Shown here one piece after another: positions 1-14,948 of a stretch of DNA of 64,000 nucleotides. Every line of letters begins with the position of its first letter. The first letter of the stretch is position 1. The DNA is from Glandiceps talaboti (lineage: Eukaryota; Hemichordata; Enteropneusta; Spengelidae). The DNA lies in the NCBI RefSeq assembly GCF_964340395.1, contig NC_135550.1:21601676-21665675 (forward strand). Reading direction: 5' to 3'. Both the position numbers and the translations under genes were made by a program. The notes beneath the pieces are model-generated. The model saw nothing but the letters and a program-made list of their open reading frames with translations. It had not been told where the DNA came from and searched no databases.

Positions 1-3000
1 CAAGGACATCCTTTCAGTTTGTGCTGTGTAAACCTGTGTGGAGGTTAATTTGTATGATTAGCATTTGATAAAAAGAGCCCAAACATCTCAATGTTACATC
101 TGTTCTCATGTTTCATAGCAAGTTCATAAGTGCATTACCAAACAAAATGTTAGCATTGGGTTGTCTCAACTTGTCACTTGTATATTGTAAGTCACAAAGA
201 CACCCTCAAGACTGTTATGGAAATCTCTCTGCATGCACACCTGACTCCTTACTGCCAATGGGGGGGGGGGGGGAGTCTCCCATAGTGAAACTTTGGGACT
301 GCGCAGGTATTTCCTGTATGCGGGTTTCAAGTAAAGAAAATGAACATAGGTTTAGTGTAGACTTCGTTATTTCTTATGAACAATAAAATGGGTCTGGACA
401 CTTTTTTTGTCTCTAAAAACAGTGTGCAGGACATATCTGCACATCTTGTGGTTTCCTTATTGGAGAGGGAAGATGTGTTGGAATTTCCAGAGCTACGTCT
501 GTTCAGAATCCATGGTGTACAAATATAGTTGGATAGACTAATATCAAAGGATTAGACCATTCCAAGTATACACTAAAGAACACCAAATGGAAAGTGAATA
601 CATTTTTGATGGTTTTTTCTGTGTATTGTCAGTCATGATAAAAACATATACTCTAAAATTCTAGTCTATGACATATTATGTTAGTTGTCAAATATGTTCA
701 AGGTAGTTACTCTTAAAAAGTTGTAGTGTATCTCATGTAGAGTTCCATATTAAGTATTGATAAAAAGGCAGACCATAGTTGTAGTGAATTAAATGGTATG
801 CCCAGTTGTGTATACATTCTGTCAGTATGATAGCTTTTCATCACTGGGTACCTTTTGCCCTGCACATGTACATAATCAAATGTTTAGTTTGTGAACTTTC
901 CATCAACCTTGTATACAGACATGTCTAGACTACACAACCAAACTCTTGATTATTCATGTACTGCTGCTGTTAAGGAAACACTTGCATTTTGCACTGACAG
1001 ATATACAGTGAATGCTTCTCACATTTACTGTATGGAAGTTGTTGGTGAGTGATAAGACAAACTTGCTCTGTAGACATTGATGTTGTTGGACTCAGGTACA
1101 AAGAGACTAGCTGTGACTCATATAGGACAAACCTGCCTCTTTGGACATGAATGGTTTTGGTCTCAGATAAGAAATCAAACTGCCTTCAGATGTTGACCGC
1201 TAGTTCTGTTAGCACTGTAATTGAAAATTAATTGACCATACAAAACTATAGACGTATTTGCATAGGAACTACTGTGATGTTCTTAGCTTTATTTCATATG
1301 TAAAACCTATGGTGTAGGGTCCTTAGATACAGATCATCTAAAACTGAAGAGTGAATGTCCAACTTGTTATTCCACCACTTAATACTAATAGATTGTTGGT
1401 TTTCCTTATCAACTTTTTGTTTACCTTATGGCTGGTAACAGTTACTTATTGTCCTGTTAATTGTTTTCACTAAGACAGGAAGTACCAAATGTAAACTTTA
1501 AATATTAGGAAATCTGAGTGTGCTGTATGAATTGCTACCTTTACACACATGGGTAAGTTAACATGTACGCGGACCAGAAAGTGGAAAACCCACAGTAACC
1601 CTACACCTAAGAAGGGCTATTCTTCTAGTGTATTATGTTGCAATGTGTACAGTATCCGACAGCTGCAACAATCTTCCTGTGTTTAGACACCGGTACTAAC
1701 ACTACTGAAACAGGGGGACAAACACAGGCACAGGTACCAAACAGCTCTGACCAGGGGGACAAACACCTGCACTGACATACATGTACTAAGCTGTACTGAT
1801 CAGGGGGACAAACACAAACATCAGCACTATGTACTGATCAGGGGGACAAACACAAGCATTGATAGTCAGATCAGGGGTACATACAATTATATGTAGTTAG
1901 GCAGTCTAGTCTACCTTTTTCATTCACCTTCAGTCACAGTCACCTTGGTTCAAGTGTTGTCAAGATGAACACCATAACAGCCGAGTTCATACTATGGGAG
2001 AAATTACTAGTAACAGGTGATGATTATTTCAATGTTTTCATTTTATCATAGTTTTATACTCTGTATTATTTTTTGGCTACAGTATCTTCTTTGTAGTGTA
2101 AATGTTGATATTGAGAAATTCCCCTTTGTGGCTTGGTGCACTGACAGATTGCATCAGGATACAGGTGACTCAAACGATGGCCTTCTGATCTTTTATTTTT
2201 AGTATTGATACTAAATTTGATGGAAGCATTTGTTACCGTGTCAGATCTCTTTGTTTCCAGTACAGAAAGCTGGCATTGTCAACTTCCTGCATACACATGC
2301 TCATCAAATGAAATGGGTAGGCTTTAGTGACGTTTAAACAACTGATGTGGCGTGTCAACTCAGATTTCAGAGAAAGGATTTAGAAATATGAGATAGGAAA
2401 TAGTTGGAAACATATACATGCATATTGTTTCAGTTTTGTTAGCAGGTTTTAGTATTGTGTAGTCAGTTCATTGGTACAGTTGTCTGGTGAACTTCAGTCT
2501 TTGGGTTAGTACCAGTACTTATTATTTTTCAATGTAAATTGTGGGTGTGTAATTTACTGTCATTACATTTCAGCTAATGGTAGCATACTTCACTAAGGTT
2601 ATCTTGTCATAGTGTGGTGTAAATTTTGCCATTTTGATGTTCCATTTTATATGAGGTTTTACTTTTACAACGAAAACCCAACAACTTTTAGAGTAGTAAA
2701 CAGTGTATGCATTGTAAGTAGTGTACTTGGCAACATTGTCTAGTATGTCTGTGTAACACTAACAGTATAATATATATGAATTTGTAATTACTTCAGTTAT
2801 GAGCTGAAAGCTAGTCCATTCCTTGTCTACATGTATCACAATTTATTAAGGATTTTGTATATAAAGAAAGAGCTAAAGAGTTGAGATAAATGTGGCAATT
2901 GTTTGGAAGGAAGTCTACATCTCAGCACGAGAATACATGAAACATATCCATGCTGATTTATTGGTTTGACCTGACCTAAGTTCATGTGTTTGTATACATC

Positions 3001-3890
3001 ATGAAAATTCACAAAGTATAGATTGACACCAACAGTATGTCAAATTATTTGTTGTTTTTGAACAGGAAATATGTTGTCTTACATTCTTTCAAACACACTA
3101 TGGCACAAAGGTTTACATTTATCAGAGAGTTTTATGAAGGAGAAATGTCAAAGTGAAGTGTCTATCCGTAGAAAGAACTTAAATGTATCTTTTATAGGAA
3201 AAAAACAAAGCAAAACCTTTAAATATATAAAGTAATGGTTTGCTCAATTACTTTGGTTATAACTTAGGCTGTACATTTGTGAATAGTAAGTATATTGAAA
3301 TGGTACATTCATGCTGTGGTTGGTTTTACATTGGCTTGGTTTTACATTGGCTTGCAGTGTTGGAGGAAAGGAGACCCAGATAGTGTATCACACTACTTGC
3401 CCTGAGTGAAGGACACAAAATTGATGGTCACTTTTTTGTGGATGGCTTATTTTGTAAATGTGAAATGAAGCATGTATGCAGTCCTGACCTTAAATGAATG
3501 ATTTTGTCAGAAAGCAAGGTTAAGATTTAGTGTGTTGATAACTCTAACAAAGAGAGAAAACTAATTGATGCATATCAATGTGGTATATGGTGTCCAAAAT
3601 TTTAAGATGTCAGGGTCTTAGTAGACATTGATTGAAATGATCAATGGGGCATACTTCCTAGGCATAGATACTGAAAGATGAAAGAGATATTATGGATCGC
3701 ATTGACAGAGTAACAGATACAATAATTGTGTTATTGATGTCTGACAACACCATCTCAGAGGTCAATTGAGTGAGAACCATTAATGTTTCAATTAAAATCT
3801 AGATTGTGACTTTTAGCTTATCCATAGAAAAAACTCCCAGAGTATTGAATAGTTATACATGTGTATGTTTTGTTTTCTTTGTTATTACAG
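1..3890. other. Gene-free 5' stretch, upstream of or intronic to the PLEKHG gene
   Basis: I see no convincing coding exon in this 3.9 kb. It ends in a good splice acceptor (pyrimidine-rich tract ending ttattacag at 3890), so at least its right part should be intron or sit downstream of an untranslated exon. It holds a 14-base G run at 260-273 and a short minisatellite at 1711-1885. Small open frames lack family resemblance and are probably chance. Confidence 0.5.
1711..1885. repeat. Minisatellite with cagggggacaaacac core
   Basis: The core recurs at 1711, 1752, 1801 and 1839, with a decayed copy at 1872. Spacing is irregular (33-49 bp), and the intervening sequence often contains tgtactgatca. 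It is non-coding. Confidence 0.75.
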
Positions 3891-3898
3891 AATCTTCT

Positions 3899-6800
3899 AT
3901 GGAAATCAGTCCTACTTTGATGGACCTGTATGACACCTTAGCCAGCACAGATTATCAAACCATCAATGGTAATGACCAACAGTCCACCAATCAGGTTATA
4001 CCAGATGACACACCTACCAATCAGAAATCTGATGATCACCAATCAACCAATCATAATGCAGATACAAATATTCGACCAATCAGTTCTATCTCTACCTCAT
4101 CAACATCATCAATGGACAGCCAATCATCAAAGTCCTACACTGTGTCTTCACCCGAAGATGATAACAAGAAGTTTGAAGAGAAAACTTTGCAGAAAGAAAG
4201 CAGCAGTGAGTCTGTGACTAGTACCAGCAAAGATAGAACTGGACAGGAAAAATTGGCCAGCTCGACTGAAGATGATGTGAAATCACTACAAAATCAAGAG
4301 GAAATGATCACAAAAAGTATTCTAACAGAGTCACATTGTGAAAACACTGACAATAGGGAACTAGATGGAACAAATGAGGTTAATAGCAAAGAGAAAGTAG
4401 ACTCTGATGAAGAATTAATTACAAAAAATGATTCAGAAGTTATGACTGATAATAAATCAGGCAATGAGAAGGTAGAAAAGACTGCTAATTTTACAGAAGC
4501 TAAGAACACTAGTGTGCAATCTAATAAAACTGGAGAGAGTACAGAAACAGATCCCCGAAAGGTTCGGAAATCGTCCCGGATTAATCCTCCTTTACCTGTG
4601 GATCCAACATCTACAATTAATGGAGCAGCATCTCCACCTGCCTCACCTCCATTGAAATCTAAACATCATAAACATAAACAAAATATTCAGGATAATAGTC
4701 TGTACATTAACAGGGTTGTTAGCGAAATCATTGAAACTGAACGAAAATATGTGGAAGACATGCACGATATCATTGAGGTAAGTTCAGTCTAACTTTTGAC
4801 ATTACAAGAACATTTATCATTATTACATTGCATACATATTGTAAGATATAGATTCTGCAGTACTCTGAGAGAGAGTCTGGGGTCAACCAGATAGCTTTTC
4901 AAGGGAGATAAAAGTTTTCTTGGAAAGTATACATGTCCAGATACAGCCAAACAGCAATAGTCCAAGATTTCATGACTAGTTCTACCAGGCCTGCCATTTG
5001 GTGACACACCCATATGCACACTGAGACAAACACTTGTATGTGTACACTTGTACTCACTCATACACATACACACACCTATATTTATATATGTACACATGCT
5101 ATATACAGTACATGCATGTATACAAGTCATGTACATGCACAGACAACACACAAATAGTTGCATACACAATGGACAATCATCCAGACACACATCCACCCCA
5201 TATATATGCCTATGGACACGTAGACAAAAATCTAAGGGACTTCACCTTGCATGAAATTTTAATATATAATTTGTGTGTTCTTCAAACTTGATTAAGCAAA
5301 GGAAATTAGATTTAGTTTTCATTTCCTGAAAAGTTAGCAATACAGGTACAATTTCCTCTTTGTCCAGTTCCTACTTGAGTCCACTTTGACAGTGTTGCTG
5401 CTGTATTTGCTGAACATATTAAACATATATGATTTAGACATATTAGAAATCTAATTGTTAATTATAATTTACCATTGTTTTAATTGACTTCTACTTAATC
5501 TGGTTTCATGATCAAATGATCAACTATGTCAGGTACAGAATGAGATAATGCCAGCTAAAATAATTGTAAACACTGCTGTTGGTGAATATTTCAGTTTTTT
5601 CAGTTTTCAAAAAAGTGTTTTTTTTTCACCTAATTTGAATTCACCTGGACTTTACACTTCCACCTGAAGCCAAAGCAAATACACAATTCACTTGGCCTGT
5701 ACACTTTCACCTGAAGCCAAAGCAAATACACAACAAAGCTACTGGGACTACAGGTCAACTTGTATGTGTCGTATTTCTAGATACACATGGTTGAAGCTAT
5801 TCATACGTGTATAATGTAGTTTTGATGATGAAGCCTTTGTTGTACTTGTACTAGGGATTCTTTGTCGGTCTGTCTTAGGAAGACATTGTTACGACTATAA
5901 ATTTTATCCATGAAATGAAATACTGTGTCAGCAATGAACATTCAGTAGACCTTTGAGACTATACAGGGTTGTAGAAAAACTATCCAGGGACTAAGACAAT
6001 ATATTGCTTTATAATGTAAACTGTAGTATCAAGTTGTATGTGATACAGTGGCAGTCATCATGTGTGTGAAATCTGAAAGGATTCCAGGATAGAAGATTTC
6101 ACACACATGATGACTACCACTGTATCACATACAACTTGATACTACAGTTTACAGCCTGGAATCCTTGCGGATGGGGATTTGAAATCTTGGTTTCCAGCCT
6201 GGAATCCATGTGGATGGAGATTTTTTACATTTTGGTTGAGGAGGAAACTAAAATTTAAAATCACAAACCACATAGATTCCAGGCTAGAAATCTTGGTGTC
6301 TCTCTCAGGTTAAAAATACTGTATGTAGAAAGTCCGGTCTATTAGATTTGGAGTGCCCCAAAAAATTTGTCACACATGATGAAACCTATTATACCTACTT
6401 TAAAATTTGTTGATGTAGTGGTTAATACAGGAAGTGGGTGCCTATCATACCACAGGTATGGTCTTTGACGTCAATAGTCATAACACATTGTTGTTGAGAA
6501 AGGAAATTGTCAGTCTCATAAAACTGTTGATGGAATCTCATTGTATGTGAGTTTGTAACATTTCACAGTTTTAATGAGGGCAAAACCCCTAAAACACAGT
6601 TGTGAATGATGTCACTGTCATGTCACTATGTAAATAATAAGTCACACAGAATGTAGGTTGTGGTTGTGGTGGGATAATATTGACATTTGTCATCAATGAT
6701 CGGCAGCCACAGGTGTATGTCAACTTTGATCATTTCCTTTCATTATACAGGGTTACCTGGAACTTATTCTTGATAAGCCGGAGCTACCCATATCACCGGA

Positions 6801-9800
6801 AAATTTTAATGCCTTATTTGGAAATATAGAAGAAATATATAACTTTAACAAGTAAGTGATCTCATTCCAATAAATACCACATCACACTGCATTGTATACA
6901 CCCATAAACCAAACAACAATTTGAACAAATATTTGTATAGTACACATAGTGTACGTGTATATTTATTTGGTGATTCTTTCTAACAGCTGGACATCTACAT
7001 TTCCATTTGATCATAATTGAAATTCTTTGTATTCATATCTCCACCTCCAAAATTATTATTGATGTGTGTCCCTGTCATCTCCATAGGTCAGTCATTTCAT
7101 CTCATGAATCAAAACATTACTGTTGTGTGTAATGAAAACATACTTTTATTGAAACAATATCATAAAAATATAATGTCAAAAGACTAAATGGTTCAATGAG
7201 TCAATGAGATATTGGTGCATGTTACAAAATATAATTAGAGATGGAATTTGGAAAAAATAAAAGGTAAAATAAATTTCTAATAGGCATTTGTTGTCTGATT
7301 TTCTTGTGTGACAGGGGTTTATTAGACGAACTTGAAAGTTGTGATAGTGATCCAATCAGTGTTGCTGAATGTTTTGTGGATAAGGTATGTATGCATCACT
7401 ACCAGGGGTATCAATACCATAGCAGTGATATAGAAAATATCTAGAAGTTGGCTAAAATTACATATCCTTGGGAGCAAATTTCTGCCTTTGAAAATCACTA
7501 AATTTGTTCATTTGACAAAGTTTTATCACTAGTTCAGTACAGCCATTTTGTGTCCTACTTTCTTACTTTTCTGCGTATATAGTTGGAATTTTCTATATCT
7601 CTGCATGGAATTTGTGTTGTTCCCTCGCAGCTGAGGTAGTTTGTTGACTTTGAAGGCCAGAATAGATTCCAGGCCGATATTTGTATCATTCCTGGTATTT
7701 AGGTCCTGGATTGTGCATTCAATAACACTATTGAATAAAAAACAGTTCTGTAACTAAGATATCAAGGTTCACTGTCTCGCTGCAAAAAAAACTGATTGAA
7801 ATTCACACTTTGGAATGCAGATATACATTGTGGTTGTCTGGTATCTACATCTATATATCATTATCAGAATAAAAGACAATGGATGTCAGTCATCCAACTA
7901 AATGATCAAATAAACTATTAGCAATATATTGCAGCAATGAGACCCAGACATAAATGGCCAATCTAGACATACAGTATGTAGTATGTCATTATTTTATAGC
8001 AGTGAGACCCAGACATAAATTCCATTGTCTGAACTTGCTGAGTTTGTCAATGTGACAGGCTTGTACACATGTTACTACATAGACTTACATAATGCTTTAT
8101 TTTCATGACAAACAACTTGATATTGTTAAAATGTTGTTTATTTAAATAGTAACTATTTATCTGAATGAAAGCTTGTACTATATTTAGACTGTGTAAGATA
8201 GCTTGTCATGTTGTTCTGCCCTATCACTGTATCAGGCTTCTAAACCATGATTGATGTGAATGTTGGCTGATAGCGTGGCACAAATATCATATATTTATAC
8301 AGGCTACCACTATATATTCCTTCCATTTAGTTCCTTCTCTTTCATCATTATAGAGAGAATTCCTGTAAAAGTTGAGAGACTAGCACATATTTTTTTCAGT
8401 TTCAGTGATCATTTCATTATAGCTCTTGGTGTTATAAATTCAGTTGTCCAATATAACTGTGTTCTGTAAAATTTCCATAAACACAAAGAACCTGCATATG
8501 TCAGAATTGACTTACTGCCAATACTATATTTTCAAGGGATTCAATTTTCACTTGAAGGATAATTTGGGTGTTTTTCCCGGACTTAAATTTCCAATGATTT
8601 AGGAAGGTATGCATGGTATGTCTGAATAAAAAAGTATTTTTATAAGGGATTTTATTTTAGCTGTAAACCACACCAGCGAAAACAGTGAAAATAAATTCCA
8701 AGTGAAAATTTAGTATTTCACATCAGTATATGCTGTAGGTCTAGCCTTTGAGAATTATCCCAATTTACAGCATTCCTTGCCTTAACTCTTAATACTGTAG
8801 TTGGTCACTGGACTTTACCCAGTCTGATAGTAATACTGATATATATGTTATTGAATTTTTTCAGGATAGTGAATTCAAAGTGTACACTCAGTACTGTACT
8901 AACTACCCCAGCTCTGTAGCAGTGCTAATGGAGCTGTCAGAAAGCAGAGAAATGATGGAGTTCTTCAAGGGCCGACAGATTGCTCTGTTGCAGCCACTGC
9001 CATTGGGTTCCTACCTACTTAAACCTGTGCAGAGAATACTGAAATACAGATTGTTATTCCAGGTAAATAGTTGTCTGTTCATCCTCATGCCTCATGCCAT
9101 CATCAAATCAGCTGATTTAATCAGCATACCTCTTTAATGTTGTTGTTTTTTTCTTCTTTTTTTGTACATTAACATTTCCCAAATTCTTTCTCCTCTTACT
9201 TTTTTTTCAAAATTTTTCAAAAAATTTGTTTACATTTGTTTATCTATAGCATTGTATTACTTCAAATGGAGCTCAGCCAAAGACATTATGCCGATGGGGG
9301 AGGGGTGAAGATGAATGGGTGTACAGTTGTTTTATGTGGTCTTAAAATGTTAATGGAAAGATCACTTTTGCAGCTTTTTATGGCTTCCATAAATCCTCCC
9401 CTAATAGCTGAAAAAGAATCATTTCTGAGTAGCCAAAAACATGGTAATTGTCTATCACTGACAACAATTCAGTTTTGATTTATATGTGTCCATTTTGTGT
9501 CATCTGAAATATATCATTAAGCAGGTGTGATATTGGCATTTTCCTCGTTAATAGTCCCTTTTTGTACAGGATTATCCCTACTTAAATTGCTATTCCATTC
9601 ATAGGAGATACACCGTCATTTCAACAAGAAAGCTGATGGTTTTGATGTGATAGAGGAAGCTCTAGCCACCATGACAAGGATAGCCAAATATATAAATGAC
9701 ATGAAACGAAAACATGAGACTGCTGTCCATGTACAAGAAATACAAAGTCAACTCCATGGATGGGATGTAAGTGTGGTTTCAGATTTCAATGAACATAAAG

Positions 9801-12800
9801 AAATGAAGGACTTAAAAGTCTAGCTAAAAATTCCACTTTCATTACAATTGACAGAATAAAAGCCAATATTTGTAGTTGCTTCCATCACAATGTTACAATA
9901 TGTCTGCTATCTAGCTATACAAATAATTCTGGTAGTGTACTGTGACAGATTAGATAGTCAATATCTAACAACAGGAGAAGAATCCCGATGTAGGTGTATA
10001 CCATAATAACTTCCAAAAATACATGTATATGAAATTGTGTTCTTATCACAATCATCAAATTAATTTCATATCTTTGATAAAGTGAAATTAATATGTAGCT
10101 TTGTAATAACCAATTCATATTTTTCCAGCTTCTGATAATATAAAATTATTAATTTTGAAAATCTCTCATTTCATGTTTCTTTGTTCCTTGTTCAGAAATC
10201 ACTGATTTCAATACCCAAGTCATATTTTACAACTTCTGATTAATATACCATTATAATATAAATTTTGAAAATTTCATATCATGTTTCATGGTTCCTTGTT
10301 CAGGAATCACCGATACCCACATATTTTCATATTTTCCAACTTCTAATAAATGTAACATAAAATTTTGAAATTTTTTATCATGTATCATTTCCTTGTTCCT
10401 CATTCAGGGATAGCTGATTTCAATACCCACACCATAGTTTCCAACTTATGGTTAATATAACATTATAAATTTTTGGAATTTTTTTAAATCATGTTTCTTT
10501 GTTCCATGTTCAGGAATCGTTGATTTCATACGGAGATTTAGTATTAGAGGTAAGCAATGTTTGGTTGTTTTGGCAATGGGAGAATGATGTTTTAACTGCT
10601 ACTGTGAATCAGAGTGAAAGTAATCCACTGCATCATTTAGTTTATGAACAAAACAAGATTTGAATTGGTAACAGCTGTGTAGAATTATTTATGTGTGGAT
10701 AATCAGACTGCAGTGTCGCAGTACTTTTATTAATTTTTGTTTTTCTAGAGTTTTTCAGTTCAAGTATTTATTGTCCAGTTTTAGAACATATCCAAATCAA
10801 AATTCCAATTTATTCTTATATCAATTGTGATATCTTCAGTAGATTAATTTATGTACCCTCTATAAGTGATACAGACTCCTGTTTGCCCTTTCCATTCCTA
10901 ATTTTATGAAAAGGAATGTAACATCCCTAGCTTTTTGCATAGATGATGAAATGCTGAAAACATAAAGGCAGCCACAGAAGCATAAAGGATTCTAACCATG
11001 AGTAGAAATAGATTTATTATTCTACCAGCAAAGGTGTGATAAAAGACCTTATGACTATTTTGTCACAAGATGTTTTCCCGAATGAATGACACTCATGCCC
11101 ACAGATTTTTGTTTTATTTGAGAAAGAATTATTAACAGTACACGTGATAACTAAAATACCTTATGCCTTTTTGTTACAGGATGTTTTCCGGATGGCTGGT
11201 GCTCGTGCCGACAGATTTGTGTTTTTATTTGAGAAAGCACTATTGATTGGTAAAAGGAGAGAAGATGGATTAATCAGTATAAAAGCAATAATCATGGTAA
11301 GTTTTAGTTGTAGATTTATTACTCCAGATTGCCTCAAGATTTGTTATTATGGGTACTACAGAGAGTTCATGATCAAAGTAAGAAGTACATTCTTCCCTCC
11401 AGTTTCAAGAAGTTTTATTTGATACTAGTTATAATTTAGCATAAGATTCAAATCTCATCTCTCTCTGTCATTAGACTTGTGTGTTTACAAGACAGTCTTA
11501 AATGTTCTGTTTGTCTGATGACATTTTAATTGATTTAATTCCAGTGTAATAATATGGTATTACAAGAAGTTGTACAGAGAGACACCCTGTGGTTTGTCAT
11601 CATTCCATTTGATAATAACAAAATACAGTATGTTATACAGGTGAGTTCAAATTAGCTCCTCCTTCATTCCCTCACATCTTTGCACTGCAGCCCTGTGTAT
11701 TAGAAAAACAATTGAAACATTGTCAATTTCATATTACTTGACTGAAATTTGTGCTTGACACTCAAAATCAGGTGCAGTATTTTATAACATGATGTATTAT
11801 AGCTAAATAATATGATTGTAGAATGGATGAAAAGATTTATGTATAGATTAATGAATGAATCAATATATGATAGAAAGATACAAGAAGGAATAAAAAAAAG
11901 TACACATAGGAAGACTTTTGGTGAATTTTGAAGAACCATGTATATGAAATAAATGTATAGCTAGCTACTATTTCCAGAAAGTAATATCAGTCAGTAAGAA
12001 TAGTTCTACCACAGGTGGGCTCCTTGTTGATAATATCCATTGACTTTAATATGAGTTTGGTTGCATTTGCTGCAGGCAAGATCAATGGAACAGAAAAGAC
12101 TATGGACCCATGAATTAAAAAGATTGATAATTGAAAACCATCCATCAGTTGTACCTATACATGCCAAGCAGGTGATATTGGATCAGGACAGAGATAGATG
12201 TAAGTAAACCTATGTACAGTCATATTTTGAGACCAGATGCTATACAAAGGTTAAGAAAGAGTACATAGTATCCAGAGGCTTAAACTATAAAAAATGTCAA
12301 TCAATCACAGTTACTGACAGTGTTAGACTGAAAATTGTACTTAGTGTACATACGTAGGTGTTGTAAAATAAAGTTGAAACAGAGAATGACAATCAGTTCC
12401 GAATGTTTGTCATCATCAGAGAATCCATATCAGGTTGACTTGCACCCTATTCTCGAAGTTACAATAAATACTAAGAAGTTCTCACATGCAGCATTTTACA
12501 TAACAAATGATAACTTCAACTGTATATGAATGATGACTAGTATGTATCCATTGTATACATAGATTATGCATCTGATGACAGTGCAGAGTTGTTGGATAAG
12601 AAGGACCATCCAAGGAATAAAGAGGAAAGAAGAAGTAAAAGAAATCCAAGATACAAATCAGATCCCACTGCACGAAAGCTGAAACGAGGCTCTGTACAAC
12701 TTAAAGGTGAGTCACAAAGTGATGTAATCATAAACCCTGTATACTCATTTGCCAGAATCAAACCAACAGAATGGACATATAGTAAACTCTTACTTGTAAG

Positions 12801-14863
12801 TTTGTTAATAAAAAAAAGACTTGTGCTGCTTTCTAAATAAGCGTAACTGCTAAGTATCTTTTATGCTTTGTCTCGTATTGAGGCATGCATAGTAATTAAG
12901 CTCAGTGACAGTCAGCTAACTGCTATGTAGCCCTGTATATGAACATCAGGAAATAAAATGTGTAATTGAATTCTTTATTGTGGGCTAAAAATAATCTTTC
13001 TGTGAACACCCGCTTGAACTCTTTGGTAATTTCATTTTCAGTTGCTTTGTTATTTTGGATAACCAACCTTTCCATTTGCATTCATCAGTAAAAATATCAT
13101 AACTTTGGAATGTGTCCTCCTGCCATTCCTTCCCATCCTACCCCCTTCCCACCCCCATTTTGCTAATAGTTGACTTGTCTTTGTACAGACTATAATGAAA
13201 CTATACCAAATGTCATGAATGTGGTGGGGTAAGGATATTGGCATTGTGAAGTTGTAATTCATCTTTTCATATTTCCTGTAAATTTGATATCATCTGAGTT
13301 TCATGTCTTTTCCTCTATTGTATTTCACTCTAACAGGAAGTAGAACCATTTTGCATGGTGAGTTCTCACCACTCTCACATCATTCTTTTCATGCCCTTTT
13401 GCCATCAACTTTCATTTATTTGTAATGAAATTTTTGATTTATGATTCATATTGTTCATGATGTATTACATATTTGCCCACTGTGCATGCTACTTTTTCAT
13501 TTTGAGCTAAGCATGTTATTTCACTCAGCTGCAGGGCTATATATGAATCTTTTAGTGTTTTATACCACTTATGATTTCTATGCCTGCCCAGAAGGCACAG
13601 ATAGCATCAACTGTATTTTATCTTAGACAGAACAAAGCAGTGCTGAAATATTTCAGAGTACATTCGTGTTGGCAAATCTTTGCTGTTTGAGAAAAAAGTG
13701 GCATGTATCAATTTGACCAATGTATTCAAAAATATTCAATTTGTTGTATTTACTATCCACCTGAATAAGCATCACTTATTTTTGCCCAAAATTTCTTTAA
13801 GTTAAGGAAAATTTTGTACATGTTGAATATATGATGTGTATTCCTTGGAATGATGTTTGATTTTGTATACTAGTATTCACTTACATATTAAAAATGCTAC
13901 TTTGGTTGAAAGTACCGATATGTGTACTGTGTGAAGTGGTTTTGGAGTATGCCTTGTTATCACAGTAAAGAAATGGAACTTACTGTAGTATATATGAAAT
14001 TGGTGTGTAGTGATAGACATTTCCAATGGGTCATATGTAGCACACACTTAATATAGATTTAACTGCATGTTTTGGTGAGATACAGTACCACTACATAAAG
14101 ATACTTGCACTTGGATGTCATTAGTGACTGCAGATCACCTGGATGTCATTAATATAATCTTCTTTGACCACCTGTATATTATTAGCATATTTGATTACCA
14201 GGATGTCATCAGCATAATCATGTCTGGGCATCTGGTTGTCATTAGCATAATAATGTTAGATCACCTGGATGTCATTAGTACTTGTGCTCCAGTAGAAAGC
14301 ATAATTGCTAACAATTTAACAACTTACTCTGTAAATCTGGATGTTTTTACCTCTGTTTGCAGACAAACAGATTGTCTTAATTTTTCCCTCATTTTGGCAT
14401 GTTAACAATTAAATGTGTGTTTCTAGTTATTTCATAATGATAAAGATTAACAAATAACAGTTTATGTAGTGATTCAGAATTGATACATGTTTGTGTGTAT
14501 GAAAACCAGAACAAATCGAAATGAGGAAATTATGTCCAGATTCACAGGTTGTATACATATATGTGTATAACAAATGCTTATTATATTAATGTAAAATATA
14601 TTTCTTACATGTGCTGTATTTCTTGTTTATCCCTGCTACCATGGAAATAGCTATCAGTGGTGAGTAGGAGCTAACTGGTCATTTAGTCATCATTATCAGA
14701 ACCATCATCAGAATGTAGTGCTTGTAAGAAATTCACTTTACCAATTATGCTAAGTAGAATATTGAATATAGGAAGAACCATGCAGTTATTATGTTATACA
14801 CATTGTGTTTGTTTGTGTATGTATGTATGTATGTATGTATGTATGTATGTATGTATGTATGTA

Positions 14864-14948
<85 letters not shown>

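Noticed and set aside
3806-3898. Upstream in-frame start for the PLEKHG protein
   Set aside because: The segment before 3891 contains a consensus acceptor and hydrophobic, non-conserved residues, so it is intron read-through.
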